Part shown: one piece after another, positions 13,301 to 24,114 of the stretch | Numbering within the stretch: position 1 is the first letter of the stretch | Layout of the letters: every line of letters begins with the position of its first letter | Assembly (NCBI GenBank): GCA_030248225.1 | Contig: JASANE010005196.1 | Span: 29,171-93,170 of the forward strand | From: Trileptium ribeirensis | Lineage: Eukaryota; Nematoda; Enoplea; Enoplida; Thoracostomopsidae | DNA length: 64,000 bases | Reading direction: 5' to 3' | Notes under the pieces: generated by a model | Seen by the model: only the letters and a program-made list of their open reading frames with translations | Told to the model about the DNA's origin: nothing | Databases searched by the model: none | Program-made: the position numbers and the translations under genes

Positions 13301-13909
13301 ATAAATAACCAACAAGCCGAAAAAAGTAAATAGCATTCTAAAAATATGAGGTTATGTTATGTTAACGACAATAATACGGCAATGTAATCAGGTACCGCCA
13401 GACATTATTGTTATAAAAATGATCGAGCCTCACCTGCTTCGCCATCCGTCTTGCGTATTTGAGTCTTCCCTGTTCCCGACGTTTGGCCAGTGTATTCGGA
13501 TCCAATTCAGTGACGGGCTGCTCAATTTTTTTCTTCTTTCGGGCAACTTCGCGAATGTGTTCACTTTCTTTCCACTGTTCCAGTTTTTCGCCACTGATCC
13601 GCTTTCTGCAATATGTAACAAGCTAAATTAAGTATAACAATACATGAATAATATCCATGTGTTCGTTTATCCTGAAAAAAAGCTACAGTTAAAAAAGCGA
13701 CAGTCACGCACAGTTACACTGAAAAAATCAATTTGAAATAAAAAATGTTAATCTCACCCATAATGTAGTTTCTTTGCTGCCGGTCGTTTGAATCTGATGC
13801 GAAGTCGCCGGTGCCCGGAAGATGGGCCGGGTTGACTGATGCTGCCGTCGCTACAAGGTTCGTCCTCGCTAGACTGTTGCGGCCGGTAGTCACTGTCATC
13901 CGAAGACAT
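10369..13909 (-). pseudogene. Three-exon transposase-like gene, one frameshift
   Basis: Exons on the minus strand: 13909-13758 (50 codons plus 2 bases), 13605-13434 and 13298-10369. Introns of 152 and 135 bases have GTGAGA...CAG and GTGAGG...TAG borders, and both junctions keep phase exactly. The N-terminus is acidic and Ser-rich. Exon 2 is basic and helical. Exon 3 starts with eight-residue Ser/Gly/Ala/Val repeats, then a coiled coil (about 12920-12770), a helical DNA-binding-like region, a Cys/His cluster (VCRCIYHEN, about 12035), ADYAQNY (about 11615), LSDGSAAQFKN (about 11285) and SHGKGPCDG. These Asp motifs suit a DDE-type nuclease; this is inference. The C-terminus (about 10650-10560) looks Tudor-like. 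A -1 frame change is needed between 11952 and 11862, near a CCCC and a TTTTT run. A small indel is likelier than programmed shifting. Confidence 0.75.
12982..13197 (-). repeat. 24-bp coding minisatellite, nine units
   Basis: Nine near-perfect 24-bp units (GCCACTGCCCCGCTACCAGA plus CGAC) inside exon 3 of the transposase. On the minus strand each encodes the eight-residue repeat SSGSGAVA. One unit has an A for C change. The count probably varies between copies, and the segment is likely a flexible linker. Confidence 0.95.
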
Positions 13910-14228
13910 GTCATATATCCGCTACTACTAATACTATACGTAAGTTATATACTTTATTACACTAATACTATCTTTGTGAGCCTATAATAGGGCACGAATG
14001 GTTAAGTTATTCAAACACAGTCCTATATCACAATTTCCACTATGAGGGGTACCAAATGGCAGCCCATGTCAACTGCCAGTGTACATGCCGGGGTAAATTT
14101 AGAATTTTTTCAAAAAATAATTTTGCGACATATGTCGTCGAAATGTATTGCCACAATGTATTATGAACCAAAAGCGTGAAATTTCCTCGAAATAACATCA
14201 TATGTTCGATTTTTCCACATTTTGGTGG
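13910..14228. other. 5' flank of transposase gene
   Basis: AT-rich non-coding sequence upstream of the transposase ATG (13909, minus strand). It should hold the promoter, but no convincing TATA or initiator can be singled out. Confidence 0.35.
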
Positions 14229-14594
14229 TGGTCGGGGGGGGGGGGTAAAAGTGTGGTCGGGGGTGGGTAAAAGCCTGAGATCAACAGGTTGGGAACGAGA
14301 TAGAGATCAGGTCGTTTCACCATTGGCTTCGTGATTGGAAAGAACCATAACAGACAAATTAATTGACTTCTACTGACTCCACGATACCCCTAACTAGCAA
14401 CGGTCGGGGGGGGGGTAATCAAATGTGCTAAAATCGATCTTTTGACCCTAGCGCTGGGGTAAGTAACAGCAAGCACCTGGGTTAATATTTTTTCAAAAGG
14501 CATCCAGGGGACAGGTATGATATATGAACAACGTTTATGTACCATGCATAAGTAACGAGCAATGACCAAAAAAGGAATTTGGTCGGGGGGGGTA
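14229..14594 (+). repeat. Right subterminal G-tract repeats
   Basis: Copies of GGTCG(n)TAA at 14229-14248, 14254-14270 (one T interruption), 14402-14418 and 14581-14594. A fifth lies in opposite orientation at 14944-14961, just inside the right terminal inverted repeat. G-runs are up to 12 bases. They match the left set at 9954-10104. Confidence 0.6.
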
Positions 14595-14969
14595 AAACTG
14601 GGGTTCATGCCATATCGACAGCTGTCACTCTCCATGATTGGAGTAGATTTGAAAATCGTGCAATTAAAAATGTTATGTAGACCTGACTAATCCTGCATAG
14701 AAAAGAATTAGGGCCATAACTACGAGCACGGAGCCACGACACTACCCGAAAAAAAGAGGTCGAAAAATTAGTCATTACGATTTTTGTCAATTTGGGACTT
14801 ATGTGGATGTCTAGCCTCTTACGGCGTGCGTGAAGCCGAAAAATTTTTTTTGTTTGAACTAGCTAACTAATGACGCTTCCTAGCGCAAATAACATTTTTA
14901 CCATTTCCCTGCACGTTTACGTGCTACTGGCCAAAATATCCAGTTTACCCCCCCCCCGACCAAAAGGTT

Positions 14970-14986
14970 ATCGTAGCGTGAAATGA
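14970..14986 (-). repeat. Right terminal inverted repeat of transposon
   Basis: ATCGTAGCGTGAAATGA, the exact reverse complement of 9440-9456. The right copy of the 1.25-kb direct repeat starts three bases further on. Confidence 0.85.
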
Positions 14987-14989
14987 CCC

Positions 14990-15330
14990 TTCTCTTAATG
15001 TTAAATTAGTATATAATAAACCATCAACTTTAAAACTCGAGCGGGGAATTCGTACCATTAATTTTATAAGTACCCTTTGACCTTAGCTTTAAGCCAATTC
15101 TATCTACCGTATCAGAAAAGCAGTACCAGTGTAATATGTTGAAATGTTAAACGTCAAACATTTATATCTAAACAGTAAAACGAGAGCACGGATTGGTTAC
15201 ATGTTGAATTGAAATGTTTCAGTCGACACCGCAGAAACCGCTAATATCGGTAAGGCAATCTGTGAAATGTTCGCTATAGACTACGAGTTATCTCGAGTTA
15301 TAAATTACCAGCCATATTGTTAGATATAAC

Positions 15331-15364
<34 letters not shown>

Positions 15365-17402
15365 CAGGGAGTAACCGGAATTCCGGTTCCGGTTCCGGCG
15401 AAAATCGTGTTCCGGTTCCGGCAAAGGGCAAAAACCATACCGGAACCGGAATTCCGGTTTAAAAATTTTTTTTGAAATTTTCCACGTTTTTTGCTTTATC
15501 CTGCAATCCAAACATATGTAATATATATTATACAATGATCAAGCTCCAATACGACCAAGCAAAAGAAAAGATTAACTAACCAATTTGCCGTGTAAAACGT
15601 AAGTAGGGCACATAATTTGAGCAGGAATTTTTCATAATAACTTGCAGGAGTTTGTTAAATCAAAGCCAGGTCAATGCTTGTAGCAGCTATTTTACACATC
15701 CAGAAGTCTGTTGGATACGTTTGAATTAAACCGGTCCAACTCGGTAACAGAGTATGGCTTACGCAGAAGTACTTAGGGTATGCTTGGCTAACATAAATTG
15801 CGTCAGGCACCCGCCAGTGCGCTTGTAAACTTGGTAAATCAGTTTAACTTGAAGTAAAATAACATCTGCAACGCAGCTAGAAACTGCTTTCTTGGCAATA
15901 AACTGTATTTATTGAAACTGTGCGAGCAGCATCACAGTGTGTCTCATTTATAGCATTCTGATTAGAAAGTTATCATCATTATGATCTAAGTGACGGGCAC
16001 TGTTTGTTCAACGCTAGCCTAAACAGTGTCTCTGACCACTGATCAGAAAATTACCTTCTATCTATTATTTTCTCTTAGAATCATATAAACCAATAATTTT
16101 AAGTTTCCTACAGAAGAACATACAACAAACGTATGTGTAGTAAAGGGAGGCGACTGGAGACAGAGCGAAAGTGTGTATTCTACGCTCCAAGCTTTGTAAG
16201 CATATTCGATTTGACGCAGTACATGCAATGGTGTATAGTGGAAGACATTTTTGCTCTGAATGTCCAAAAACCGATATATTTGATCGAAAAATAAACATTA
16301 TTAGCTTCCTCAGTCTCTTTAAAGTTTCATAAAGGCAATAATACCGTCGCAATACATCAAGTTTAATGCAAAAGTTATTTTTAATGCATTTTAAATCCAC
16401 TATACCTTCATTTCTTCCATCATCTGTTTTACTATATATAAATTTCGAAGACCAGGTTCCGGTTCCGGATCCGGTTTAAATGGACGGTTCCGGTTGCTGG
16501 TTCCGGTTCCGGTAAATTTTGGTTCCGGTTATTCCCTGATATATATATATAACTATAATATATATGTATGTTTATTTTTAATTTATTACGACGGTATTGC
16601 CTAGAATGGCGTCCGGATCTGGGTATTCCAGTTATTTCAGGTATTTCTGACGAAAAATTCCTGGTCCGGGTGTAGGTTTCCAAAAATTCCGGGTGCGGCA
16701 CCGGGGAATTCGGTTTTCAAAAACCCGATGCCGGATCCTGCTATTTCATTTTGCAAGGTCCTGGTCCGGGTATTTATTTTGAAAAGTTGCAACTTTATTT
16801 TCCTGCCAAAATCTTAGGTTTCTTATAGTTAAATGCCTACTCGCATTTTTTATTTTCAACAGAAACTTACTAATTCAAAAAAATTGTAGGAATAATATTT
16901 TTGTAAAATTTCATGCCGTAGTTGAAGATTTTGTAATTTTACAAAAATTTTTTTGAAACCGCAAAACTTTGGCCTTATACCTTTGTGTTGCATCGGATCA
17001 GAAAATTGATACCGCCGTGCAGACCAAGGTTTTTTAAATTTTCCACCGCGAATTTTGTGCATTTTTAAACTTGGCTGTGCATTTTTGTGAGATACTGTGG
17101 TTTTTAGCCGAAATTCTGACAATCACGCAAGTAATTATTTTCAATTTATCGCTGCTACTAGCACCTTGAACACATACACATGTGCGGGCTCATCCATGCC
17201 CACTCACAAGTTGTCTTTGAAATATACGCGTTTTGTTTTACGGTTACAGACGTTTAAGACTAAAATTTGGCCACTAAACTTACTGTTTTACCATTTAATT
17301 AGACTTTATGGTTAAATTTATATAATATTTTCTTGTTCACCGGGTTTCGGCAAAAAATCGCCTAAACCTGATTCATGCATTTTGAAATAGGTGTGAATTT
17401 TT
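14990..17402. repeat. 1.25-kb direct repeat, right copy (split by MITE)
   Basis: Matches 8190-9440 from TTCTCTTAATG to GGTGTGAATTTTT. It is interrupted inside its AT microsatellite by the 1174-bp element at 15365-16538, so the left copy shows the empty site. The MITE therefore inserted after the duplication, or was lost cleanly from the left copy. Confidence 0.85.
15365..16538. mobile_element. Complete hAT-like MITE, 1174 bp
   Basis: Terminal inverted repeats CAGGGAGTAACCGGAA (15365-15380) and TTCCGGTTATTCCCTG (16523-16538) differ at one position. Subterminal zones are rich in CCGGAA/TTCCGG. The interior is AT-rich with no credible ORF. The ends lie in a TA dinucleotide run, so an ATATATAT target duplication fits an 8-bp hAT rule but cannot be distinguished from the microsatellite. 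Relatives: 1-277, 17647-17839 and 20284-20410. Confidence 0.85.
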
Positions 17403-17646
17403 ATTAAACTGGATCAAATACATTCAATTTTGGACAGAAACAAACCATATGGGCGAAAATCCTGCCGTGAAATGTACACAACGTTTTTACAAACACACTG
17501 ATTTGATTTAGTAAACCAGTTTTTGAGCATATCATTAACACCGTGGACTGGTGTAAAATGCTAAAATTTTGCGCATTATTGGTCCTACTTTATACCCTTT
17601 TCAATTTAGGTACACACAGATAGCTACAAAATATATAGGTTTCAGG
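17403..17646. other. Spacer, nothing recognised
   Basis: AT-rich sequence between the right direct repeat and a diverged MITE. No ORF or repeat is supported. Confidence 0.4.
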
Positions 17647-17839
17647 CAGAGGGTAACTGCAATTGCGGCTTCATCGAAAATCGTGCTCTTGTTGCATTTC
17701 CGACAAAAAGTTAAAACCATACTGGAACCAGAATTCCTGTTAATTTTTTTCATTTTCAACATTTTTTTCTGGTTGTGTTTAATATCATTAATATCGGTTC
17801 CATTTACAATTTACGGTAGTGGTTCCGTCTTGTTCCCTA
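17647..17839 (+). mobile_element. Diverged, internally deleted relative of the hAT-like MITE
   Basis: Starts CAGAGGGTAACTGC, like CAGGGAGTAACCGG, and ends GGTTCCGTCTTGTTCCCTA, like the right terminus. The stretch CGAAAATCGTG...AAAACCATACTGGAACC matches 15397-15446 closely. Only ~190 bp remain. Confidence 0.6.
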
Positions 17840-18797
17840 GTTCTCAGGGTTGTGAAATACGATAAAGGCTGCATCAATAGGACAAGCGCTATGCCTGTTA
17901 GGGGAAAAATCACGCTCCAAATTGTATATTTTTTCTCGAAAGTATGACCTTAAAAACTTTCTGTCGTTTCTGTTTTCGGTGGACGAAATAAAGGGTATAC
18001 TACGTTTTAATATGCTCAAAATGGACGTAGTATTGCCATTAATGTATCACTGGTTTATTCCTCATTCTCAAGAATCTAAAAGGGAGCTTAATGCTCAGGA
18101 ATCTCAAATATTGTAACCTTAACATGGAAACTCATCACAGCATAGCCGCACCAGCTTAGTCTATTATCACTCCACGAATAACCTGTATAAGGTATTATAT
18201 GTACCAAGTTAGTGTATATTATGATTAATGTTAGCTGCTTCAACTGGGCTCTGCTTCAAACGTTGAAATATGTATATATTACATTATATATAACATAATA
18301 TACAATGAATTCAAGCTTAGCGTAAACAAGGTTGAATCCCCGAGATAGAGCTTGGGTGTCACTCGTCTGCTAGCAACACAAAGAGATACTTTAAAAAGTT
18401 TAGTATCAGTCATAGCTAACAACTTTTGTCATCCTTTTCTATAACTTCTGTTTACCTATGTTTTACTACTTTTGTAGTGGGTTTATTGCAACAAACAGTC
18501 AAAGTTTTGTGATTGTTACTAGTTAGCTGTACAACATCCACGTACTTAATTATTAGGAACAAACGGCTAGCCTGGGTAATTTGTAAAAATCAAACAATAC
18601 GATTTTATAGAAGTTTGTAAACAATATTGTGCCGCTACACCATCACAAAGCTTGTCAAACACGTGACCGTTAGTAGATATCAATCGTATGTCAATTACAT
18701 TTGGTCGTGTTATAATGTGTATACTATGTTCATTTAAATTGCTTACTAACTTACTATATACACAGTTTAAGTTACATTCTTACTCGTAAAAATACAG
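17840..18797. other. AT-rich intergenic or intronic region
   Basis: Only short ORFs and AT-rich sequence with many stops. It may be intron sequence ahead of the candidate exon at 18798; nothing else is supported. Confidence 0.35.
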
Positions 18798-19149
18798 GTG
18801 ACGGATGTGATATGTGTACCAAAGCTGAAGAAGATATCATGAACATTAGTCGCCGAATGTCATGCTCAACAAATGCGCAAACATCAGACGACAATGGATC
18901 CCAGCGTGGATCTTCAACAGGGAGCAACAAGCTCCGTACTGAATTTGCATCTAATTGGTGCTCATCACAGGTTGCTCCTGTACTATTATTGCATTTTCCA
19001 TTGTATAGAAGAACCGACGAACGTTGTAATGAGCCTGACGAAGCTGATGAAGCCGAAAAACATGTCGTGTATAGTCCTCGTATTGATTCGCTCTCGGAAG
19101 AGGCATCGAAATTTTTACTAGATACTATAAAGCCGTCTGCTATTTTCAA
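18798..19149 (+). CDS. Candidate internal exon of an unknown host gene
   Basis: An open frame of about 117 codons is bounded by an acceptor-like AAAATACAG (AG at 18796-18797) and a donor-like GTACGT (19150-19155). Base composition is more balanced than the surroundings. The translation has an acidic Ser/Asn-rich disordered part, then LYRRTDERC, an acidic DEADEAE stretch and a helical end (LSEEASKFLLDTIK). No domain recognised. Frame 18800 reads through the region, including the ATG at 18812. The open frame continues past the donor to 19234, so a single-exon reading is also possible. Confidence 0.35.
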
Positions 19150-19234
19150 GTACGTACTGACAAGTAGGTTAAAAGGAATTGTTTACTTAATGGCTGAAAA
19201 AATATTGCCTAATTATTTCTTGTGTTCAGTATAA

Positions 19235-20283
19235 AATATTTCAGTGGACGTATTGTTAATTTGCTGAGGATGTATTTTGTTTTGTACAGGTAACAGTAAA
19301 AAAGAATTGATTTTGCTTTGACGACGTTCTCTCCATGTGTGTAAAGTGTGAACTAGTAACTCGCTCGGTGAGCGAAAAATAGAACAAGTTTGGCTAGTCT
19401 TTGTTCAGCAACGTCGTCCAACTATGTATCAAATTAGTTTCTTGTGCACATTCAAAGTGACAGACTGTCAGAACTACATCAATTTAGATCAAAGGCAGCA
19501 TTACGGCCATCTTCAGCAGATTTATTTCTTTCTCGCACGGCCAAAGCGGTGGAAAATTTCAAAATTTATTATTCACAGCTTACCGAAAAATTATAATTTC
19601 AAACGTCATCTTTTCACATTGTACAACGTAGAACCATAACCGTTTGTTATACAATTCCAATTGAGTTGTCGTTTTTAGGACTCTAAAAACCTATAGACAT
19701 AGAGAACCAGTCACCGGAAACGCAGCCTACTCATACACAAATTCATATTTAGTAAAACAGATGATGGAAGAAACAGAAGTAAAATAAGAAATAAAAGTAG
19801 ATTTAGCATGATTTAAAAACAACTTTTATATTCAAGTTTATGTACTACGATGATACTATTATCTCGCTGGTATCTTGAAGCAGGAGAGCGAGCTGCTTTA
19901 GTCGGTCCAGATGGCGTTTGCGGTTCGTCGGCCCAAGAAATATGCCCTCCGCTATACATTCTCGTGTATACTATGTCTCGCTGAATGCGTACGAAACGTC
20001 TGGAGCATAGGATAGTAATTTCGATCGGTTTCCTATCGCTTTGAATTACGAAGCACATGATTGTTGCATGCTATTCAGTAGGCACCTTGATATTGTTGGT
20101 TTCTCCAGTTGTAAAGAAAGGTTATTCAATGTATTCTATAAATTTCTAAACGGCATGCGTGCTATGATAAATGAGGTATGATATACACTGCGGTACTGCT
20201 GCGCCTCTTTAAATGTATTGAGGTAAAATTTGTTTTGTTTAGTTGTATTAATAGTTAGTCACTGTGTATATACTTAAAAAGCA
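19235..20283. other. No supported feature
   Basis: AT-rich with short overlapping ORFs on both strands (for example 19424-19639 and 19813-20058). No motif, repeat or RNA gene recognised. Confidence 0.35.
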
Positions 20284-20410
20284 TGCTTGGACGAAAAACT
20301 TGCGGCTAAATTTAAACAAAAGTTTTAAACCGAAATTACGGTTCCGGCATGGTTTTTGCCATATCCGCAACCAGAACAAGATTTCCACCGGAGCTGAAAT
20401 TCGGGTTAAT
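20284..20410 (-). mobile_element. Diverged fragment of the hAT-like MITE, reverse orientation
   Basis: The stretch AAACCGAAATTACGGTTCCGG, then CATGGTTTTTGCC and ACAAGATTTCCACCGG, is the reverse complement of about 15370-15465 with many substitutions. The terminal CAGGG is not preserved. Confidence 0.55.
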
Positions 20411-20675
20411 ATTTGCTCTTTACGTACAACTAAAGGTCTCTCCACAGGACAAAAAATTTGTTACAAATTTATATACTGAAAATGCTTAATTTCAGCACCG
20501 CGTTGGAATTTACTCCGTAATTTTATCGTAATTGTAATAAGCTGATCTCTCCACATGACCAAAATAGCTCGATGGGGATGGTGAAAAGCTGAGTCTAAAT
20601 ACTAAGTTAATTGTCGGCCATTTAATTGTATTTTATTGTGTTTTCCAAAGCTTTGCAGCATGTGCAGTCAATAAC

Positions 20676-20826
20676 AAAAATAAGTGCATAAAACGAACGC
20701 AAACGTAAACAAAATTTGTCGTAATTTTGAATGATTTTTTTACGAACGAACGTAAACACAAACGAATGTTGTAAGGTTCATTTATAAATTAACGTTGTTG
20801 CGCTGGATTTGTGTGCAATAATTACT
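20676..20826. mobile_element. Second copy of the AACGAACGTT-rich MITE-like element
   Basis: Starts AAAAATAAGTGCATAAAACG and follows 379-540 in the same order (AACGTAAAC, ATTTTGAA.GATTTTTTTACG, AACGTTGT), with small deletions. No ORF. Confidence 0.5.
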
Positions 20827-22689
20827 GTCTGTCACTGTGACCGCAGACCTCGGGGGAAACTAAAATTTACATGACTAGATTTATCTAAAAAGTGCCACCG
20901 AAATCCTGTTCCCCTTCGTCCTCTGCAGAACAGTAATATTAAGTTCTGGTTTACCAAGTTTTGTTAAAAAACATTTTTGATGTCACCACAGAACATCTGG
21001 GGTATGACTAGGGGATGCAAAAATTTACGTGGGGCACGACCTGGGGACGGCCAAAAATGTGGACCTCTCTGTGGAGAGTCTAGAACTAAATTAGAAAAAA
21101 ATCAAAAATGTTTAGCATTGTCCGCCTCACCTTTTTCAAGAAGAAACGGTGTACCCTTTGATGTTTTATAATAACTACATAATCGGTGATAAGTTGGCTT
21201 TCCTAAACGTCCTCTACCCGAGAGAATCAAACTGGTCTCCCAGATCGCACTGGGAGGGGGGCGCGAAACTGGGTTTATCCCACGTCAAATAATGATGCAC
21301 ATTATAGTGTAATCCTATCGACTGACGGCAATTTGGGGATTTGGTAGTTCCGTAACGAAAAACTGGCGTAGTTTGGCCTGGCATAAATAATTTGGCCTAG
21401 TTTTTATGAATATAATATTGGCCTAGAAAAGTACCTGGGGAACATACATACCGATGGCCCTTCGTAGAAAAGCCAGACAAGTTAAATAACCATATAAACC
21501 CATCGTTCAATCATGAAGCAAAAAGCTTCTATAGTAAAAATTTTGAAAATTTTAGTTTTATGGTGTTTGATAGCTTGCACACAGCTGCTTCGCCAAAACT
21601 ACTATATTTTAATGTTATAGCCATCGGCGAGTTGATTTTGCAGTTGATCATTGTCCAGTTTGTTTTGCATGAGGCTTGATAAGAAGAGATACTTAAAATG
21701 TCAGTAGGTTCCAAACGGTCAAAATCGTAAAGTGTCCGTTTCGTCTCTCATTTATGCGAATATGGGCAGCCTGTGAGACTCAAATATGTTAGTTAGCGTT
21801 TCATTGACGGAATTTCATTTAAAAGAACATATATTTTTGTTCGTCTGCACTTGATTTTGATTGTGTATTAAATACGTGATTTTTATTAAATTCGAGTAAT
21901 GTTTTAATATGATTACGAAAATTTCATAATTCTGTACAAAATTTACATTTTAACTGTATTATCTTTCCCAAAATATCACATGAATGGGGCTGACACGTCA
22001 GAAGACGTTTTGATGAGTTGGGAGGATAATAATTTTTATCACGCTCTTGCAGAACTTTACTATATTGTATGGTAAACCATGGTGTTTTTCTGTTTAATGA
22101 CTCTCCAGGATTGTTCAATAACCTGTGTAATATCCCAACTGACTGCTGCCTATTATTCCCGGATCCGATCACCGGTTCCGGAGATACCGTAAAACCATCG
22201 ATTTCAAAATTTAGTCATTTTGTTTCGCTTTTTCTCTTTTTCCATTAAGCATTAACTTGCCAACCATATTGCCTGATGTTTCTAACTTTGGGACCAGTCT
22301 ACATGTCTTGAGCCAGTGGCGCTGAGGCACTTCGACGTTTATCGAAGTTCCGAGGTTTGACGATATTTTTGGCCAAAAAAACCGGTTAAATTTTGTTTTT
22401 CAGCAAAGAAGTCTGGGCCTAGATTTTTGGAGGTACACAAATATATTTTGCTTTTGATCTTAGGCTAGGTGGTTGTAATTTTAGCCGGAATGAGATATTT
22501 AGATCTAGTTTCTGGCCCTAATGTGTTAGTTGGGCGGCATTTGAACTACATTTTAACCAAATAGCGTGATGTTTAGTGGTCTGTTGGGTTCCACTAGCCC
22601 TCTAGCACGCGCCTCGGGACCTGTGAGGATACCCTAATTGCCACTCTGTGGTCATATCTAGGTATGTAGACTTGCTTTTAGGTCCTTTA
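20827..22689. other. No supported gene
   Basis: Short ORFs only. A small TTCCGG-rich patch at about 22155-22190 may be another worn MITE end. Nothing else can be supported. Confidence 0.35.
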
Positions 22690-23170
22690 AAAAGCAAAGT
22701 TGATCAAATTGTTCACTTTGACTTTGTGAGCACTGTCTCCAGTACCTAGCTACCTTCATATACCCCCAAAATCCAACTTGATCAAAGTGGGAACACTTGT
22801 GACTTTGTGAGGACTATTTCCAGTACCTAGCTACCTCGCTATACCACTAAAATAGGCTAAATCGTGTTTTAGGACGCCTGAATATTCGGTTTTTCGTATC
22901 TCACTCGTTCAAAATGGAATTTATTTTGTTAGAAAGCAAATTTGATTAAATTGCGCAAACTAATGACTTCGTGAACACTATTTCCAGTACCTAGCTACTG
23001 TCCTCTACACCTAAAATTGGGCTAATAGTGTTTCTGATGGTCCAAAAAATTTCGATTTTTCGTATCTGGCTCTCCGAAACTGTGAGTTAGGTCGGTTAAA
23101 AAGCAAAGTTGTTCAAATTGGGTACCCTAGTGACTTTGTGAGCACTATTTTCCTGCACCTAGCTACCAAA
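22690..23170 (+). repeat. Four diverged tandem units with TGACTTTGTGAGCACTATTT core
   Basis: Copies at about 22690-22760, 22775-22840, 22940-23010 and 23095-23170 share AAAGCAAAGTTGATCAAATT, then the core TGACTTTGTGAGCACTATTT, then CCAGTACCTAGCTAC. Spacing alternates between about 85 and 160 bp. A TTTTTCGTATCT box lies between later units. No coding potential. Confidence 0.75.
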
Positions 23171-23904
23171 AGAAAATTCAGATGAGGCGTACAGCAGTTT
23201 TATCGGCCATCTTGTTCTAATATTTTAGTGAGTAAAAACAGCTTTATATGTCATATCTCAGTAAGTGAAATAACGAAGATCGTTGTTATTACTGAAAAAG
23301 CATTTTTCAGTTTGTAATAAACTTGCAAAAATTGACCAAGGTAATACCTTGGGGAACCAGGTGTTCCTTTTTCCATTTCCCGTTTAGGGAATTTTTTAAC
23401 TTGTAAAGCATTTTGTAGTAGTCGCGGAGCCAGGAGATTGGTTGATGTGGTTGGCGCTTTCCTTTTTCGGCCGGTCAAAGTACTAGCGCATGAACCTCGA
23501 GAATACCAAAATCGGCAATATTGACAGTCATGGTTAGATTGACCTGATGCCAATATGTTCCAAATAACCCTAAGTTCTCCCTAATTTAGTCAATTGTCCC
23601 GAAATTTTCCGCCGTGTTAGGGACTGAGAGTACGGAGCCCTCGACCCACCTTTCAAACATCTTAGCTACGCCCATGGTGTCTAGTATTGTTTAGTATTGC
23701 TTTGCTGATAAAGGTGGATGTAAAACTAAAGAATATTTTCCCAAGTTTTTTGACCGCGGCAGTAAGCTTTTGCGCATATTATAACATTGTGTTCAATTTA
23801 GTGGTCATTCGCACAACGGCTGTCACACACTTCATCAACCCAGAAATGTTTCTGAATACACAATATCGTCTTTTTCTTGGCGATACCGCAACAATCCTGC
23901 ATTT
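23171..23904. other. No clear feature
   Basis: AT-rich with ORFs of about 100 codons on both strands (23251-23553 minus, 23687-24085 plus) that lack recognisable motifs. Confidence 0.3.
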
Positions 23905-24114
23905 TTGCTTGTTTCGTTTCACGTCCATGAAAGTACTAACAACGATGGACAATCCGTTACTCGTAGAATGCACTATGACGTCTCGAAATGTCTGCTCCCT
24001 CAAGAGTCCACGGTCATTCGCATATATGCAGGTGCATTTACGTGCCTTGTCATATATTGTTGCATTTTGGTTAGTTTCTACGTAGTTGGAGGAATTTGCA
24101 AAAAGAAACAATGA
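23905..24114 (+). CDS. Possible C-terminal exon of an unknown membrane protein
   Basis: The frame ends in TGA (24112) and encodes a polar stretch, then a hydrophobic helix (AGAFTCLVIYCCILVSFYVV) and a short basic tail (KKKQ), the shape of a last exon with one transmembrane segment. Two other frames are also open here, so the choice is uncertain. No family is recognised and no strong acceptor is visible. Confidence 0.22.
   Translation: MLVSFHVHESTNNDGQSVTRRMHYDVSKCLLPQESTVIRIYAGAFTCLVIYCCILVSFYVVGGICKKKQ

Larger units (their letters stand above)
9440..14986 (-). mobile_element. 5.5-kb DNA transposon with spliced transposase gene
   Basis: Bounded by perfect 17-bp terminal inverted repeats, TCATTTCACGCTACGAT (9440-9456) and its reverse complement (14970-14986). 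Inside are G-tract subterminal repeats near both ends and one minus-strand gene (13909-10369) resembling transposase-like proteins seen in many invertebrate genomes. No ordinary short target-site duplication is seen; instead a 1.25-kb direct repeat lies immediately outside each end. Superfamily not assigned. One frameshift suggests an inactive copy, or one needing recoding. Confidence 0.8.

Noticed and set aside
8190..17402. Direct repeats read as LTRs of one retroelement
   Set aside because: No TG...CA ends, no RT or gag between them, and the interior has its own TIRs and transposase.
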